The notes under the pieces were generated by a model. The model was given only the letters and a program-made list of their open reading frames with translations. It ran no database searches and was not told where the DNA came from. From positions 40,548-104,547 of the forward strand of contig NZ_JAAKZV010000004.1 of NCBI RefSeq assembly GCF_011044975.1: a DNA stretch of 64,000 nucleotides, read 5' to 3'. Source of the stretch: Streptomyces coryli (lineage in GTDB: Bacteria > Actinomycetota > Actinomycetes > Streptomycetales > Streptomycetaceae). Both the position numbers and the translations under genes were made by a program. Positions 25,956 to 36,430 of the stretch are shown one piece after another. Position 1 is the stretch's first letter. The number at the start of each line of letters is the position of its first letter.

Positions 25956-25966
25956 CAACGCCGTTG
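25956..25966. promoter_or_regulatory. Candidate TetR operator, CAACG-C-CGTTG
   Basis: A perfect 5-bp-arm palindrome in the 110-bp space between the dehydrogenase and the divergent TetR gene, flanked by TTAAGG and GCATAA. It fits an autoregulatory TetR site in position only. Confidence 0.35.
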
Positions 25967-25994
25967 GCATAAGAAACGGGGAGGGCGGGGCGCG

Positions 25995-26711
25995 ATGGCG
26001 AAGAAGGTCGTACGGGAGGGGGAGCGGCGCCGGCGGCGGCCGACCCGGCAGGGCACCGTGCTGTCCGAGCGGCTGATCGTCGAGACGGCGCTGCGGATGC
26101 TGCGCGAGCACGGCAGCGCCGGGCTGACCGCACGGCGGCTCGGGGTCGCGCTCGGCGCCGATCCGAGCACGCTCTACCGGTACTTCGCCGGTCTCGACGA
26201 CCTGACCCGGGCGATCGGCGATGAGCTGATGGGGCACGCCCTCGACGGCTGGCGCGCCACGGGGGAGTGGCGCGCCGACCTGCGTGCGCTGGGGCTCGCC
26301 ATCCACGCCTCCTACCTCGCGCATCCGCAGGCCGCCGTGCTCACCGCGAGCCGGGTCACCGGCCGTCCCCGGGAGATCGAGGTCGACGAGACGATCCTCG
26401 GCATCCTCCGCGGCGCCGGCTTCCCGGATCAGGACGCCGTCGGCGTCTACCACGCCTTCATCGACCTGAGCCTGGCCTTCGCCGCCCTGGACGCGGGCGC
26501 CCTGACGCTCACCGACCAAGTCCGCGAGACCGACGAGCAGATGTGGGACTCCACCTACGCCCGCCTCCCCGCCGACACCCATCCCCACATCGCCGCCACG
26601 GCGCCGCTGCTGGCCGGACGGATGACGCGCAGCGCGTATCCGGAGGTGCTGGAGACGCTGCTGGAGGGGGCGGCGGCGCGACTCGGGCGGCGGGCGCGGC
26701 GGGGCGGGTGA
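25995..26711 (+). CDS. TetR/AcrR family transcriptional regulator
   Basis: Regulator of 238 aa. After a basic N-terminal tail comes the TetR helix-turn-helix (ERLIVETALRMLREHGSAGL and TARRLGVALGADPSTLYRYF, about 24-63), then a helical ligand domain of TetR_C type. It is divergent from the saccharopine-dehydrogenase-like gene, which is the likely target. Confidence 0.88.
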   Translation: MAKKVVREGERRRRRPTRQGTVLSERLIVETALRMLREHGSAGLTARRLGVALGADPSTLYRYFAGLDDLTRAIGDELMGHALDGWRATGEWRADLRALGLAIHASYLAHPQAAVLTASRVTGRPREIEVDETILGILRGAGFPDQDAVGVYHAFIDLSLAFAALDAGALTLTDQVRETDEQMWDSTYARLPADTHPHIAATAPLLAGRMTRSAYPEVLETLLEGAAARLGRRARRGG

Positions 26712-26761
26712 GTAGTCCGCTGCGAGCGTCCGCTATGCGAACAGGCGCGTCCGGTTTCTGA

Positions 26762-28171
<1,410 letters not shown>

Positions 28172-28176
28172 GATCA

Positions 28177-28221
28177 GCGGACGACCATGGACCGAGCTCC
28201 GGCTCGCTTGTGGTCGTCCGC
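28177..28221 (+). terminator. Stem-loop after the aminopeptidase gene
   Basis: Perfect 11-bp inverted repeat GCGGACGACCA / TGGTCGTCCGC with an inner CGAGC/GCTCG stem, starting five bases after the stop codon. There is no strong T-run, which is common for actinobacterial intrinsic terminators. Confidence 0.7.
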
Positions 28222-28243
28222 ACTCCGTTATTTTGACACGCGC

Positions 28244-28272
28244 TTGACAAATTGCGCCGGGCTCGACAGCAT
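28244..28272 (+). promoter_or_regulatory. Putative sigma-70-type promoter of the sugar dehydrogenase operon
   Basis: A consensus -35 TTGACA at 28244-28249 is followed after 17 bp by CAGCAT as a weak -10. A second TTGACA lies at 28233-28238. About 100 bp of leader would precede the gene at 28374. Confidence 0.4.
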
Positions 28273-28373
28273 GCAACTCGCCAGCCCAGAGCCGCAATTT
28301 GTTGGCACACGCATGTAATTTCTCTGCAGAGCGCCATGCCTGACCTCTCCCCAGCACGTCAGGAGGAAGCTCC

Positions 28374-31205
28374 ATGCCCGCACGCCCTCATGCCTTACGT
28401 TCCGTCGTCTGCGTCCTCGCCCTGCTGCTGGGCGCCGCCGCGGCCGCCGGACCCCCGGCCACCGCCATGCCCGACGCACCCGGCGCCCAGCCCGCGGCGA
28501 TCCCCGCGGCCGACTACCAGCAGGTCCAACTCGCCACCGGAGCCGCCGAAATAGGCGAGGCGATGTCCCTGACCGTGCTCCCCGACCGGTCGGTCCTGCA
28601 CACCGCCCGCGACGGCACCGTCCGCTTCACCGACGCCGCCGGCAACACCAAGGTCGCGGGCAAGCTCGCCGTCTACACCCACGATGAGGAAGGCCTGCAG
28701 GGCATCGCCGCCGACCCGGGCTTCGCCAGCAACCGGCACGTGTGGGTGTACTACTCGCCCAAGCTCAACACCCCCGCGGGAGACGCCCCGACCTCCGGCT
28801 CGGCCGCCGACTTCGAGCCGTACAAGGGCCACCTCAACCTCTCCCGCTTCACCCTCAAAGCCGACGGCACCCTCGACCTGGCCAGCGAGAAGGTGACCCT
28901 CGAGGTCGCCAACGACCGCGGGCAGTGCTGCCATGTCGGCGGCGACATCGACTTCGACAAGAACGGCAACCTCTACCTGACCACCGGGGACGACACGAAC
29001 CCCTTCGAGTCCAGCGGCTACACGCCGATCGACGAACGCGCCGACCGCAACCCGCAGTTCGACGCCCAGCGCTCCTCCGGCAACACGAACGACCTGCGCG
29101 GCAAGCTGCTGCGCATCAAGCCCACCGCGGACGGCGGCTACACCGTCCCGGCCGGCAACCTCTTCGCCCCGGGCACCGCTAAGACCCGCCCGGAGATCTA
29201 CGCGATGGGCTTCCGCAACCCGTTCCGGATGTCCGTCGACAAGCCGACCGGCACGGTCTATCTCGGCGACTACGGCCCGGACGCCGGCACCACGAACGCG
29301 AGCCGCGGCCCCAGCGGCCAGGTCGAGTTCGACCGGATCACCGCCCCGGGCAACTACGGCTGGCCGTACTGCACCGGCACCAACTCCGCCGCCGAGACCT
29401 ACACCGAGTACACCTTCCCCAGCGGCCCGTCCGGCGCCAAGTACGACTGCGCGGGCGGCGCGACGAACAACTCCCCGCGCAACACCGGCCAGAGCAAGCT
29501 CCCGGCGGCCAAGTCCTCCTGGATCCGCTACGGCGGCGACGCCGGCTCCCCGCCGGAGTTCGGCAGCGGCTCCGAGTCCCCGATGGGCGGCGAGGTCTAC
29601 CGCTACGACGCGGGCTCCAGCTCCACGGTCAAATTCCCGCAGTCCCTCGACGGCCGCTACTTCGCCACCGAGTACGGCCGCAAGTGGATCAAGGCGGTCA
29701 CGGTGAACGCCGACGGCTCGCCCGGCACCATCGAGGACTTCCCCTGGAGCGGCACCCAGATCATCGACAGCGACTTCGGCCCCGACGGGGCGCTGTACGT
29801 CCTGGACTACGGCACCGGCGGCGGCAACCAGGCGCTGTACCGCATCGAGTACCTGGGCGGCGCCAACCGCAACCCGGTCGCCAAAGCCGCCGCCGACAAG
29901 ACCTCGGGCCAGGCCCCGCTCGCCGTGAAGTTCTCCTCCGCGGGCAGCTCCGACCCCGAGGGCGGCGCCCTGACCTACTCCTGGGACTTCGGCGACGGCA
30001 CAAAGTCCACCGAGGCCAATCCGTCGCACACGTACACCGCCAACGGCACCTTCAAGCCGACCCTGACGGTCAAGGACCCGCAGGGCCTGACCGGCACCGC
30101 CAGCCTCGTCGTCACCGTCGGCAACACCGCCCCGACCGTGACCCTGAAGACCCCGGCGAACGGCGCCCTCTTCGCCTTCGGCGACACCGTGCCCTTCACC
30201 ATTACGGCGAGCGACCCCGAGGACGGCCAGATCGACTGCTCGAAGGTCAAGCTCACCTATCTCCTCGGCCACGACAGCCACGAGCACCAGATCACCAGCA
30301 CCACCGGCTGCTCCGGCACGCTCACCGTGCCCAAGGACGGCGAGCACGACGCCGCCGCAAACCTCTACGGCGTCTTCGACGCCTCGTACACCGACGCCGG
30401 CGGCCTGACCGGGCACAGCAAGAACGTCCTGCAGCCCCGCCACCGCCAGGCCGAGCACTTCACCGGCCAGTCCGGCGTCCAGCTCGCCTCCCACGCACCC
30501 GCCGAGGGCGGCAAGACCGTGGGTTATACGGATGACGGCGACTGGATCGCCTTCAAGCCGTACGAGCTGAGCAAGGCCAACGGCATCAGCGCCCGGGTGT
30601 CCTCCGGCGGCGCCGGCGGCAAGCTCGAGGTCCGGGCCGGCTCGCCGACGGGCACCCTGCTGGGCACCGCCACCGTGCCGGTGACCGGCGGCTGGGAGAC
30701 CTTCACCGACGTCACCGCCCCGCTCGCGGGCGCACCCGCCGGCACCGCCGAGCTCTACCTGGTCTTCCGCGGCCCGACAGGCCAGGGCAACCTCTTCGAC
30801 CTGGACGCCTTCACCCTCACCTCCAGTACGCAGACGGTCGAGGGCGAGGCGTACACCTCGAGCTCCGGGGTGCAGGTGGCCAATCACGGCCCGGCGAGCG
30901 GCGGCAAGACCCTCGGCTACATCGACAACGGCGACTGGGCCGGCTACGCGGGCGTCAGCGCCACCGGCGCCAAGAGCTTCAGCGCCAAGGTGTCGTCGGC
31001 GGGTGCCGGCGGCACCGTCACCATCCGCGCCGGATCGGCGACGGGGACGGTGCTGGGCTCGGTGAGTGTGCCGCAGACCGGGGGCTGGGAGACGTTCACG
31101 ACGGTGAACACCGGGCTGAGCGCCGGCACCGGGCCGGTCTATCTGACTTTCAGCGGCGGCACCGGGTCGCTGTTCGACATCGACACCTTCACCGTCAGCC
31201 GCTGA
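28374..31205 (+). CDS. Secreted PQQ-type sugar dehydrogenase with PKD and two CBM6 domains
   Basis: Exported 943-aa multidomain protein. A signal peptide (1-31) precedes a soluble glucose/sorbosone dehydrogenase beta-propeller (about 45-490; motifs HDEEGLQGIAADPGF, YAMGFRNPFRM, DSDFGPDGALYVLDYG). A PKD domain (about 497-583, YSWDFGDGTKSTEANPSHTY) and an Ig-like segment follow, then two carbohydrate-binding CBM6-like modules (about 690-815 and 820-942). The ATG has AGGAGG. It is followed after 12 bp by the ThuA/GH99 gene, so they form an operon. It probably oxidises sugars or glycan ends while held to polysaccharide; PQQ binding is a family inference. Confidence 0.88.
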   Translation: MPARPHALRSVVCVLALLLGAAAAAGPPATAMPDAPGAQPAAIPAADYQQVQLATGAAEIGEAMSLTVLPDRSVLHTARDGTVRFTDAAGNTKVAGKLAVYTHDEEGLQGIAADPGFASNRHVWVYYSPKLNTPAGDAPTSGSAADFEPYKGHLNLSRFTLKADGTLDLASEKVTLEVANDRGQCCHVGGDIDFDKNGNLYLTTGDDTNPFESSGYTPIDERADRNPQFDAQRSSGNTNDLRGKLLRIKPTADGGYTVPAGNLFAPGTAKTRPEIYAMGFRNPFRMSVDKPTGTVYLGDYGPDAGTTNASRGPSGQVEFDRITAPGNYGWPYCTGTNSAAETYTEYTFPSGPSGAKYDCAGGATNNSPRNTGQSKLPAAKSSWIRYGGDAGSPPEFGSGSESPMGGEVYRYDAGSSSTVKFPQSLDGRYFATEYGRKWIKAVTVNADGSPGTIEDFPWSGTQIIDSDFGPDGALYVLDYGTGGGNQALYRIEYLGGANRNPVAKAAADKTSGQAPLAVKFSSAGSSDPEGGALTYSWDFGDGTKSTEANPSHTYTANGTFKPTLTVKDPQGLTGTASLVVTVGNTAPTVTLKTPANGALFAFGDTVPFTITASDPEDGQIDCSKVKLTYLLGHDSHEHQITSTTGCSGTLTVPKDGEHDAAANLYGVFDASYTDAGGLTGHSKNVLQPRHRQAEHFTGQSGVQLASHAPAEGGKTVGYTDDGDWIAFKPYELSKANGISARVSSGGAGGKLEVRAGSPTGTLLGTATVPVTGGWETFTDVTAPLAGAPAGTAELYLVFRGPTGQGNLFDLDAFTLTSSTQTVEGEAYTSSSGVQVANHGPASGGKTLGYIDNGDWAGYAGVSATGAKSFSAKVSSAGAGGTVTIRAGSATGTVLGSVSVPQTGGWETFTTVNTGLSAGTGPVYLTFSGGTGSLFDIDTFTVSR
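30834..31195 (+). repeat. CBM6 module, copy 1 of an intragenic/intergenic duplication
   Basis: The DNA coding the last CBM6 module is nearly identical over its first ~110 bp to the CBM6 DNA in the next gene (32028 onward), with only a few third-position changes, and remains similar to the module end. This implies recent duplication or gene conversion. Confidence 0.8.
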
Positions 31206-31217
31206 CAGGAGCAGCAC

Positions 31218-33380
31218 ATGATGAAGCTCAGATCCTTACGCCGCGGTGCCACCGCCGCCGTGCTGGCCGTCGCCGCCGGCCTGTTGAGCCCGACGGCCCC
31301 GGCGCACGCGGCCCCGGTGACCGACGCCGCGGCCTCGTTCGACGTCCTCGTCTTCTCCCGCACGGCCGGCTTCCGGCACGACTCCATCCCCGCCGGCATC
31401 AACGCCATCCGCGCCCTGGGAACGGCGAACGACTTCACGGTCACCGCCACCGAGGACCCGGCGGCCTTCACCCCCGGCAACCTGGCCGGCTACGAGGCGA
31501 TCGTCTTCCTCTCGACGACTGGCGACGTCCTCAACGACAGCCAGCAATCGGCGCTGCAGGCCCGCATCGACGGCGGCGGCGGTTTCGTCGGCGTGCACGC
31601 GGCCGCCGACACCGAATACGACTGGCCGTACTACGGCGACCTGGTCGGCGCCCGCTTCAAGAGCCACCCCGCCATCCAGCAGGCCAAGGTCGTCAACGAG
31701 GACCGCAGCCATCCGGCCACCGCCCACCTGGGCGCGACCTGGACCCGTACCGACGAGTGGTACAACTACCGCGCCAACCCCCGCTCCTCGGTGCACGTCC
31801 TGCAGAGCCTCGACGAAAGCTCCTACAGCGGTGGCGAGATGGGCGGCGACCACCCCATCACCTGGTGCCACCGGCAGGGCAGCGGCCGGTCCTTCTATAC
31901 CGGTCTCGGGCATACGGCCGAGTCGTATGCGGATCCGGCCTTCCGGGCGGAGCTGCTGGGTGCGCTGCGGTACGCGTCCGGCGTGGCGCCGGCCGATTGC
32001 GCGCCGCCCGCCGGGGAGAGCAAGCGGACGGTCGAGGGCGAGGCGTACACCTCGAGCTCCGGGGTGCAGGTGGCCAATCACGGCCCGGCGAGCGGCGGGA
32101 AGACCCTCGGCTATATCGACAACGGCGACTGGGCCGGTTATGCGTCCGTCCCGGCGGCAGGGGCGACGCACTTCAACGCCCGGGTCTCCTCCGCCGGCGC
32201 CGGCGGCACCATCGACGTCCGGTCGGGCTCCGCCACCGGCACCGTCCTGGGCTCGGTGAGCGTGCCGAAGACCGGGAGCTGGGAGACGTTCACGACGGTC
32301 GGGACGGCGCTGCGCGGCGGCACCGGGCCGCTGTATCTGACCTTCCGCGGCGGCTCCGGCTCGCTCTTCGACGTGGACACCTTCACCGTGACGTACGCGA
32401 GCACGCCCAAGGCGCTCGCGTCCGACGTCCACCTCTTCTACTACCCGTGGTACGGCAGCCCGGCCGGGCACGGCAGCTGGCGCCATTGGCAGCAGGGCGG
32501 CCGCACGCCACCGGACGACATCGGCGCGAACTTCTACCCGGCCCTGGGCCCGTACGACTCCGGTGACTTCGCCGGCGCCGTCGCGGAGCAGATGAAGTGG
32601 GTGCGGCGCTCCGGCGCCGGCGTCATCGTCTACAGCTGGTGGGGCCGCGGCGGCTACGAGGACGGGCTGGCCCGCGGCGTGCTGGACGCCGCGGCGAAGG
32701 AGGGCGTGAAGGTGGCCTGGCACCTGGAGCCGTACGGCGATCGCACCGCCGCCTCGACAGTCGCCGACATCAATTACATCAACGACACGTACGGCGGCCA
32801 TCCGGCCTTCTACCGGGACGCGGCGCACGGCAACAAGGGCGCGTACTACGTCTTCGAGTCCCTGAAGATCGCCGACTGGTCGGCGCTCGACCAGGTCACC
32901 GATGACAGCATCGTCCTGGCCCAGACGACGGACACCACCAAGATCGCCCACTTCTCCGGGATGTACACCTACGACGGCATCGCCGGCGCCACGGCGCCGG
33001 GCTGGAAGCAGGCCGGCGACTACGCGAAGGCGAACAACCTGATCTGGGCGCCCTCGGTGGCCCCGGGCTATGTCGACGACCGAGCCGTGCCCGGCAACAC
33101 CACCCCGACCCTGACCCGCGACAACGGCGCGGCCTACGACAAACAATGGAACAACGCCCTCGACCCGTCGATCGGCGGCTCACCGACCTGGGTCTCGGTG
33201 ACGTCCTTCAACGAATGGCATGAGGGCAGCATCATCGAACCAGCGGACAGCACCCCGCCCGCCGGCCACGGCTACGAGACGTACGACGGCGCGTACGGGC
33301 GGACCGGCGCGGACGCGGAGACGGCGTATCTGGACCGGACGGCGTACTGGGTCGGGCGATTCACGGGGACGGGAGGCTGA
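31218..33380 (+). CDS. Secreted ThuA-CBM6-GH99 fusion (putative endo-alpha-mannosidase)
   Basis: Exported 720-aa three-domain protein. A signal peptide (1-31) is followed by a ThuA-like domain (about 40-262; DVLVFSRTAGFRHDSIP, GGGGFVGVHAAADTEYDWPYY, GDHPITWCHRQGSGR). Next come a CBM6-like module (about 270-392) and a C-terminal GH99-like catalytic domain (about 400-720; FYYPWYGSPAGHGSWRHW, VIVYSWWGRGG, WVSVTSFNEWHEGSIIEP with the candidate acidic residues). GH99 enzymes cleave alpha-mannosides internally, which fits the mannose operon at 14.7-19.7 kb. The ThuA domain's chemistry is unclear. The second gene of the operon starts 12 bp after the dehydrogenase, with AGGAG. Confidence 0.85.
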   Translation: MMKLRSLRRGATAAVLAVAAGLLSPTAPAHAAPVTDAAASFDVLVFSRTAGFRHDSIPAGINAIRALGTANDFTVTATEDPAAFTPGNLAGYEAIVFLSTTGDVLNDSQQSALQARIDGGGGFVGVHAAADTEYDWPYYGDLVGARFKSHPAIQQAKVVNEDRSHPATAHLGATWTRTDEWYNYRANPRSSVHVLQSLDESSYSGGEMGGDHPITWCHRQGSGRSFYTGLGHTAESYADPAFRAELLGALRYASGVAPADCAPPAGESKRTVEGEAYTSSSGVQVANHGPASGGKTLGYIDNGDWAGYASVPAAGATHFNARVSSAGAGGTIDVRSGSATGTVLGSVSVPKTGSWETFTTVGTALRGGTGPLYLTFRGGSGSLFDVDTFTVTYASTPKALASDVHLFYYPWYGSPAGHGSWRHWQQGGRTPPDDIGANFYPALGPYDSGDFAGAVAEQMKWVRRSGAGVIVYSWWGRGGYEDGLARGVLDAAAKEGVKVAWHLEPYGDRTAASTVADINYINDTYGGHPAFYRDAAHGNKGAYYVFESLKIADWSALDQVTDDSIVLAQTTDTTKIAHFSGMYTYDGIAGATAPGWKQAGDYAKANNLIWAPSVAPGYVDDRAVPGNTTPTLTRDNGAAYDKQWNNALDPSIGGSPTWVSVTSFNEWHEGSIIEPADSTPPAGHGYETYDGAYGRTGADAETAYLDRTAYWVGRFTGTGG
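32028..32398 (+). repeat. CBM6 module, copy 2 of the duplication
   Basis: Partner of 30834-31195. The first ~110 bp are almost identical, beginning ACGGTCGAGGGCGAGGCGTA, and later blocks such as the VLGSVSVP coding stretch also match. Confidence 0.8.
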
Positions 33381-33410
33381 GGCCTGCGGGACGGCCGCCT
33401 CCCGGGCCGC

Positions 33411-34220
33411 TCAGTCGGCGTAGGCCCCGCGGCTGCGCGGGGACCGTTCGCCGGGGCGGCGGCCGTCTGGCAGGAACAGGACCGAGTTGACGTAGCGCGG
33501 GCCGCGGAAGGGGCCCACGCGGCGGAGCAGGCCCCGCTGGGCCAGGTGGGCGGTGGCGGCCTGGTGGCGGGCGAGGTCGAAGTGGTCCAGTGGGACCCAG
33601 GCGTGTGCGGGCAGTATCCAGCCCCGGTAGGCGTGGTCCGCCAGCTGCTTGATGACCGGTTCCAGCGGCTGGATACGGGCCTCCAGCTCGACGATCAGGG
33701 CCGGGCGGTCCCGGGTGAGGAGGTGCTGGGCGCCGCGCAGGACGGGGAGTTCGTTGCCGTCCACGTCGATCTTGATGAAGTCGACGCGGCCGGTCTCGGC
33801 GTTGGCGATCTCGTCGAGGGTCAGGCACCGCACGTCCAGGGCGTTGGCGTGGATGTCCCGGCGCACCAGGGAGGACACGCCGCGGTCGCCGCGGTCCCCG
33901 GCCGGCAGCCAGAGCCGGGCCGTGCCCGGGCGGTCGGTGGCCGCTGCCTCGACCACGCGGACATTACCGGGCGTGGCCGCGGCCAGACTCCGGGCCAGGT
34001 GCGGCACCGGCTCCACGGCGACTACCTTGCGGGCGCGCGGGGCGAGCCGGCGCGTCCACGGCCCGTACCAGCCGCCGACGTCGAGGGCGAGGTCGCAGTC
34101 GGGCGGGCAGAAGTCGCCGAGCCGGGCGAGCTCGGGCTCGAAGCGCGGATACATCCAGTGCGCGAGCGCGCCCGTGAGGCGCGTGGGCAGCAGCGGACCG
34201 ATGCGGGATGCGATGGTCAT
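33411..34220 (-). CDS. FkbM family methyltransferase
   Basis: SAM-dependent methyltransferase of 269 aa. Motif I is LALDVGGWYGPWTRRLA at about 45-61, an acidic strand-2 end is in VVAVEPVP, and the FkbM-specific VDFIKIDVDGNELPVLRGA lies at about 146-164. Family members methylate hydroxyls on sugars or polyketides; the acceptor is unknown. The ATG lacks a clear ribosome site but overlaps (ATGA) the end of a 23-codon upstream frame, so it may be translated by coupling. Confidence 0.85.
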   Translation of the reverse strand: MTIASRIGPLLPTRLTGALAHWMYPRFEPELARLGDFCPPDCDLALDVGGWYGPWTRRLAPRARKVVAVEPVPHLARSLAAATPGNVRVVEAAATDRPGTARLWLPAGDRGDRGVSSLVRRDIHANALDVRCLTLDEIANAETGRVDFIKIDVDGNELPVLRGAQHLLTRDRPALIVELEARIQPLEPVIKQLADHAYRGWILPAHAWVPLDHFDLARHQAATAHLAQRGLLRRVGPFRGPRYVNSVLFLPDGRRPGERSPRSRGAYAD

Positions 34221-34287
34221 GACGGACCGACTGCCTGGGTGGCTTCGGTGCGGGCGAGGGTCTCCAGCACGGTGGTGTGGGGGTTCA
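34217..34287 (-). CDS. Possible 23-residue leader ORF coupled to the methyltransferase
   Basis: A short frame beginning MNPHTTVLETLARTEATQAV, with AAGGAG about 12 bases upstream of its ATG at 34287, ends in a TGA that overlaps the methyltransferase ATG. The methyltransferase itself lacks a ribosome site, which makes coupling plausible. The frame could be fortuitous. Confidence 0.3.
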
Positions 34288-34452
34288 TGAACCGGCTCAA
34301 CTCCTTGGGCCAGGTGTGGGCGTGATCCTTGTGATCCTTCGGCCGGTGCGGGGGCGCTCGGCGACCAGCATGCCGGTGCGGGGCGTGCTTTGGAACATTA
34401 GTCAGGATCAATAACCCTGCCTGAGCACAGGGCAGTTCGCTACTCTCCCACC

Positions 34453-36414
34453 ATGATCGAGGGCGGGGACGGGCAGGTCGTCGACGGACGCTTCGAGCTG
34501 CTCGAGCGGCTCGGCAGCGGTGGGATGGGCACCGTATGGCGGGCGCGGGACCAAGCGCTGGACCGGGAGGTCGCGCTCAAACAGGTCCGCCCGCTCGCAC
34601 CGGAACTCGCCCCCGAGGGCTCGGCCGCCTCCCGGGTGCTGCGCGAACGCATGCTGCGCGAGGCGCGGGCGCTGGCCCGGATCAGCCACCCGAATGTCGT
34701 GACGATCCATCACGTCGTCGACGACGGCGAAGCCGCGTATCCGTGGCTGGTGATGGAGCTGGTGCCGGGACGCAGCCTCGCCGAGCGGCTGGCCGACGGG
34801 GCGCTGCCGCCGACGGAGGCCGCCCGGATCGGCCGCCAGGTGCTGGCCGGCCTGCGTACCGCACACGCCGCCGGGATCTGCCACCGCGACGTCAAGCCCG
34901 CCAACGTAATGCTGCGCCCGGACGGCGCCGCCGTCCTCACCGACTTCGGCATCGCGGCGCTCCAGCGCACCGGCCAGGTGGACCCGGCGGTCGGCTCCGC
35001 GTCGCTGACCGCGACCGGCGAACTCATCGGTACCCCTGACTACCTCGCCCCCGAGCGCATCCGCGGCACGGACGACGAACCCGCCTCGGATCTGTGGTCG
35101 CTCGGGATGCTGCTGTACGTCGCCGTGGAGGGCCACAACCCGCTGCGCCGGACCACTCCGCTGGCCACGCTTGCGGCGGTTCTCGACGGTGAGGTGCCGC
35201 CGCCGGTACGGGCCGGGGCGCTGACGCCCGTACTGGCTGAACTGCTCGTGCGGGACCCGGCGGCTCGGCCGTCGGCGGCGCGGCTGGACGAGATGCTGGG
35301 TGCGGCGGCGGAGGCGGGCGGGCTGGCGACGGCTCCGCTCGCCGAGGCGGAGGAGCGGACGCTGACGGCCACGCAGCCGGTGTCGCAATCGACCCCGCAG
35401 CCGGCCCCGCAACCGGCCGCGCAGCCGGCGCAGCCGTCCGAGCCCGCCGCCGAGGCACCGCCCGCCGCCCCTGTTCCCGCGCCCCGCCGCAGGCGCGCAT
35501 GGCTCACCGCCGGGGCTGCCGTCTTGGCAGCGGTGCTGGTGGCGATCACGGCGTACTCCCTGGGCGACACCGGCGGCGACGGCGGGGACGGTGGCTCGGA
35601 TGCCAAGAACAAGCTCGACCTCGTGCAGCCGGGCACCCTCACCGTCGCCGTGAGCGGCGACCGCAGCGGCAGCGCACACCACCTCACCTATGCCGCCAGC
35701 GACAGCGGCTGGCTGGAAGACGCCAGCCCCGGCCCGAAGGAGGGCGACTGGATCGGCCCGGACCCCGAGCTGGCCAAGGCGCTCGCGGAGCGGCTCGGTC
35801 TGCGGGTGAAGGTCGTCGGCATCGATATGTTCGGCCCCGGAGACCCGTTCGACGCGCTGGGCAGAGACTACGACGTGGTGATGCCGAGCACGGAGTTCTC
35901 CACCTTCGACGCGAAGGAGCGGAGGGGCGTCGACTTCATCCACTACTTCGATTACGCCCACACCCTCTACGCCCGGTGGAAGACCGCCAGCAAGATCCGT
36001 TCGTGGGACGACCTGTGCGGCCTGAAGGTCGCCCCGTTCGAAGATGACGACAAGGACGCACTCCGCGACATTTCCTACAAGGTGTGCGGCCCTGACCCGA
36101 TCAAGGTGACCAACGTCAGCATCTTCGACCTTCCCGAGCCGCTCCAGAAGGGTTCGATCGACGCGGTGGTCAGCGACCTCCCGTTCGCCGTCGTGCAGGC
36201 GAAGGAATCCGACGGCGAATTCCACCTCCCCGCCGCCGACCTGACCGACGCCGGCCCGCTCGGCATGGCGGTGAAGGGCTCCAACACCACGCTGCGCAAG
36301 GCCCTCACAAGCGGCTTCGACAAGCTCATCACCGGCGGCGACTACACCACCATCCTCAAGAACTGGAACCTGGAACACGGCGCCGTCCGCGCCACCAGGA
36401 TCATCCGCGACTGA
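34453..36414 (+). CDS. Membrane Ser/Thr protein kinase with extracellular solute-binding (SBP family 3) domain
   Basis: Hanks-type kinase sensor, 653 aa. The cytoplasmic kinase (about 14-280) has the glycine loop LGSGGMGTVW, Lys43, HRDVKPAN (144-151) and DFG (164-166), all intact. A Pro/Ala/Gln-rich linker leads to one membrane helix (about 350-370). The exterior carries a family-3 amino-acid-binding-protein-like domain (about 385-645; DPELAKALAERLG, DVVMPSTEFSTFDAKERRGVDF). Ligand binding outside presumably controls phosphorylation inside. Most actinobacterial kinases of this class carry PASTA or propeller sensors instead. It converges on the LacI gene with 16 bp between. Confidence 0.9.
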   Translation: MIEGGDGQVVDGRFELLERLGSGGMGTVWRARDQALDREVALKQVRPLAPELAPEGSAASRVLRERMLREARALARISHPNVVTIHHVVDDGEAAYPWLVMELVPGRSLAERLADGALPPTEAARIGRQVLAGLRTAHAAGICHRDVKPANVMLRPDGAAVLTDFGIAALQRTGQVDPAVGSASLTATGELIGTPDYLAPERIRGTDDEPASDLWSLGMLLYVAVEGHNPLRRTTPLATLAAVLDGEVPPPVRAGALTPVLAELLVRDPAARPSAARLDEMLGAAAEAGGLATAPLAEAEERTLTATQPVSQSTPQPAPQPAAQPAQPSEPAAEAPPAAPVPAPRRRRAWLTAGAAVLAAVLVAITAYSLGDTGGDGGDGGSDAKNKLDLVQPGTLTVAVSGDRSGSAHHLTYAASDSGWLEDASPGPKEGDWIGPDPELAKALAERLGLRVKVVGIDMFGPGDPFDALGRDYDVVMPSTEFSTFDAKERRGVDFIHYFDYAHTLYARWKTASKIRSWDDLCGLKVAPFEDDDKDALRDISYKVCGPDPIKVTNVSIFDLPEPLQKGSIDAVVSDLPFAVVQAKESDGEFHLPAADLTDAGPLGMAVKGSNTTLRKALTSGFDKLITGGDYTTILKNWNLEHGAVRATRIIRD

Positions 36415-36430
36415 TCCAGGCAGATGACGA

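Noticed and set aside
28395-31217. 940-codon minus-strand open frame across the sugar dehydrogenase gene
   Set aside because: Antisense shadow; the plus strand codes an unmistakable signal peptide, propeller, PKD and CBM6 domains.
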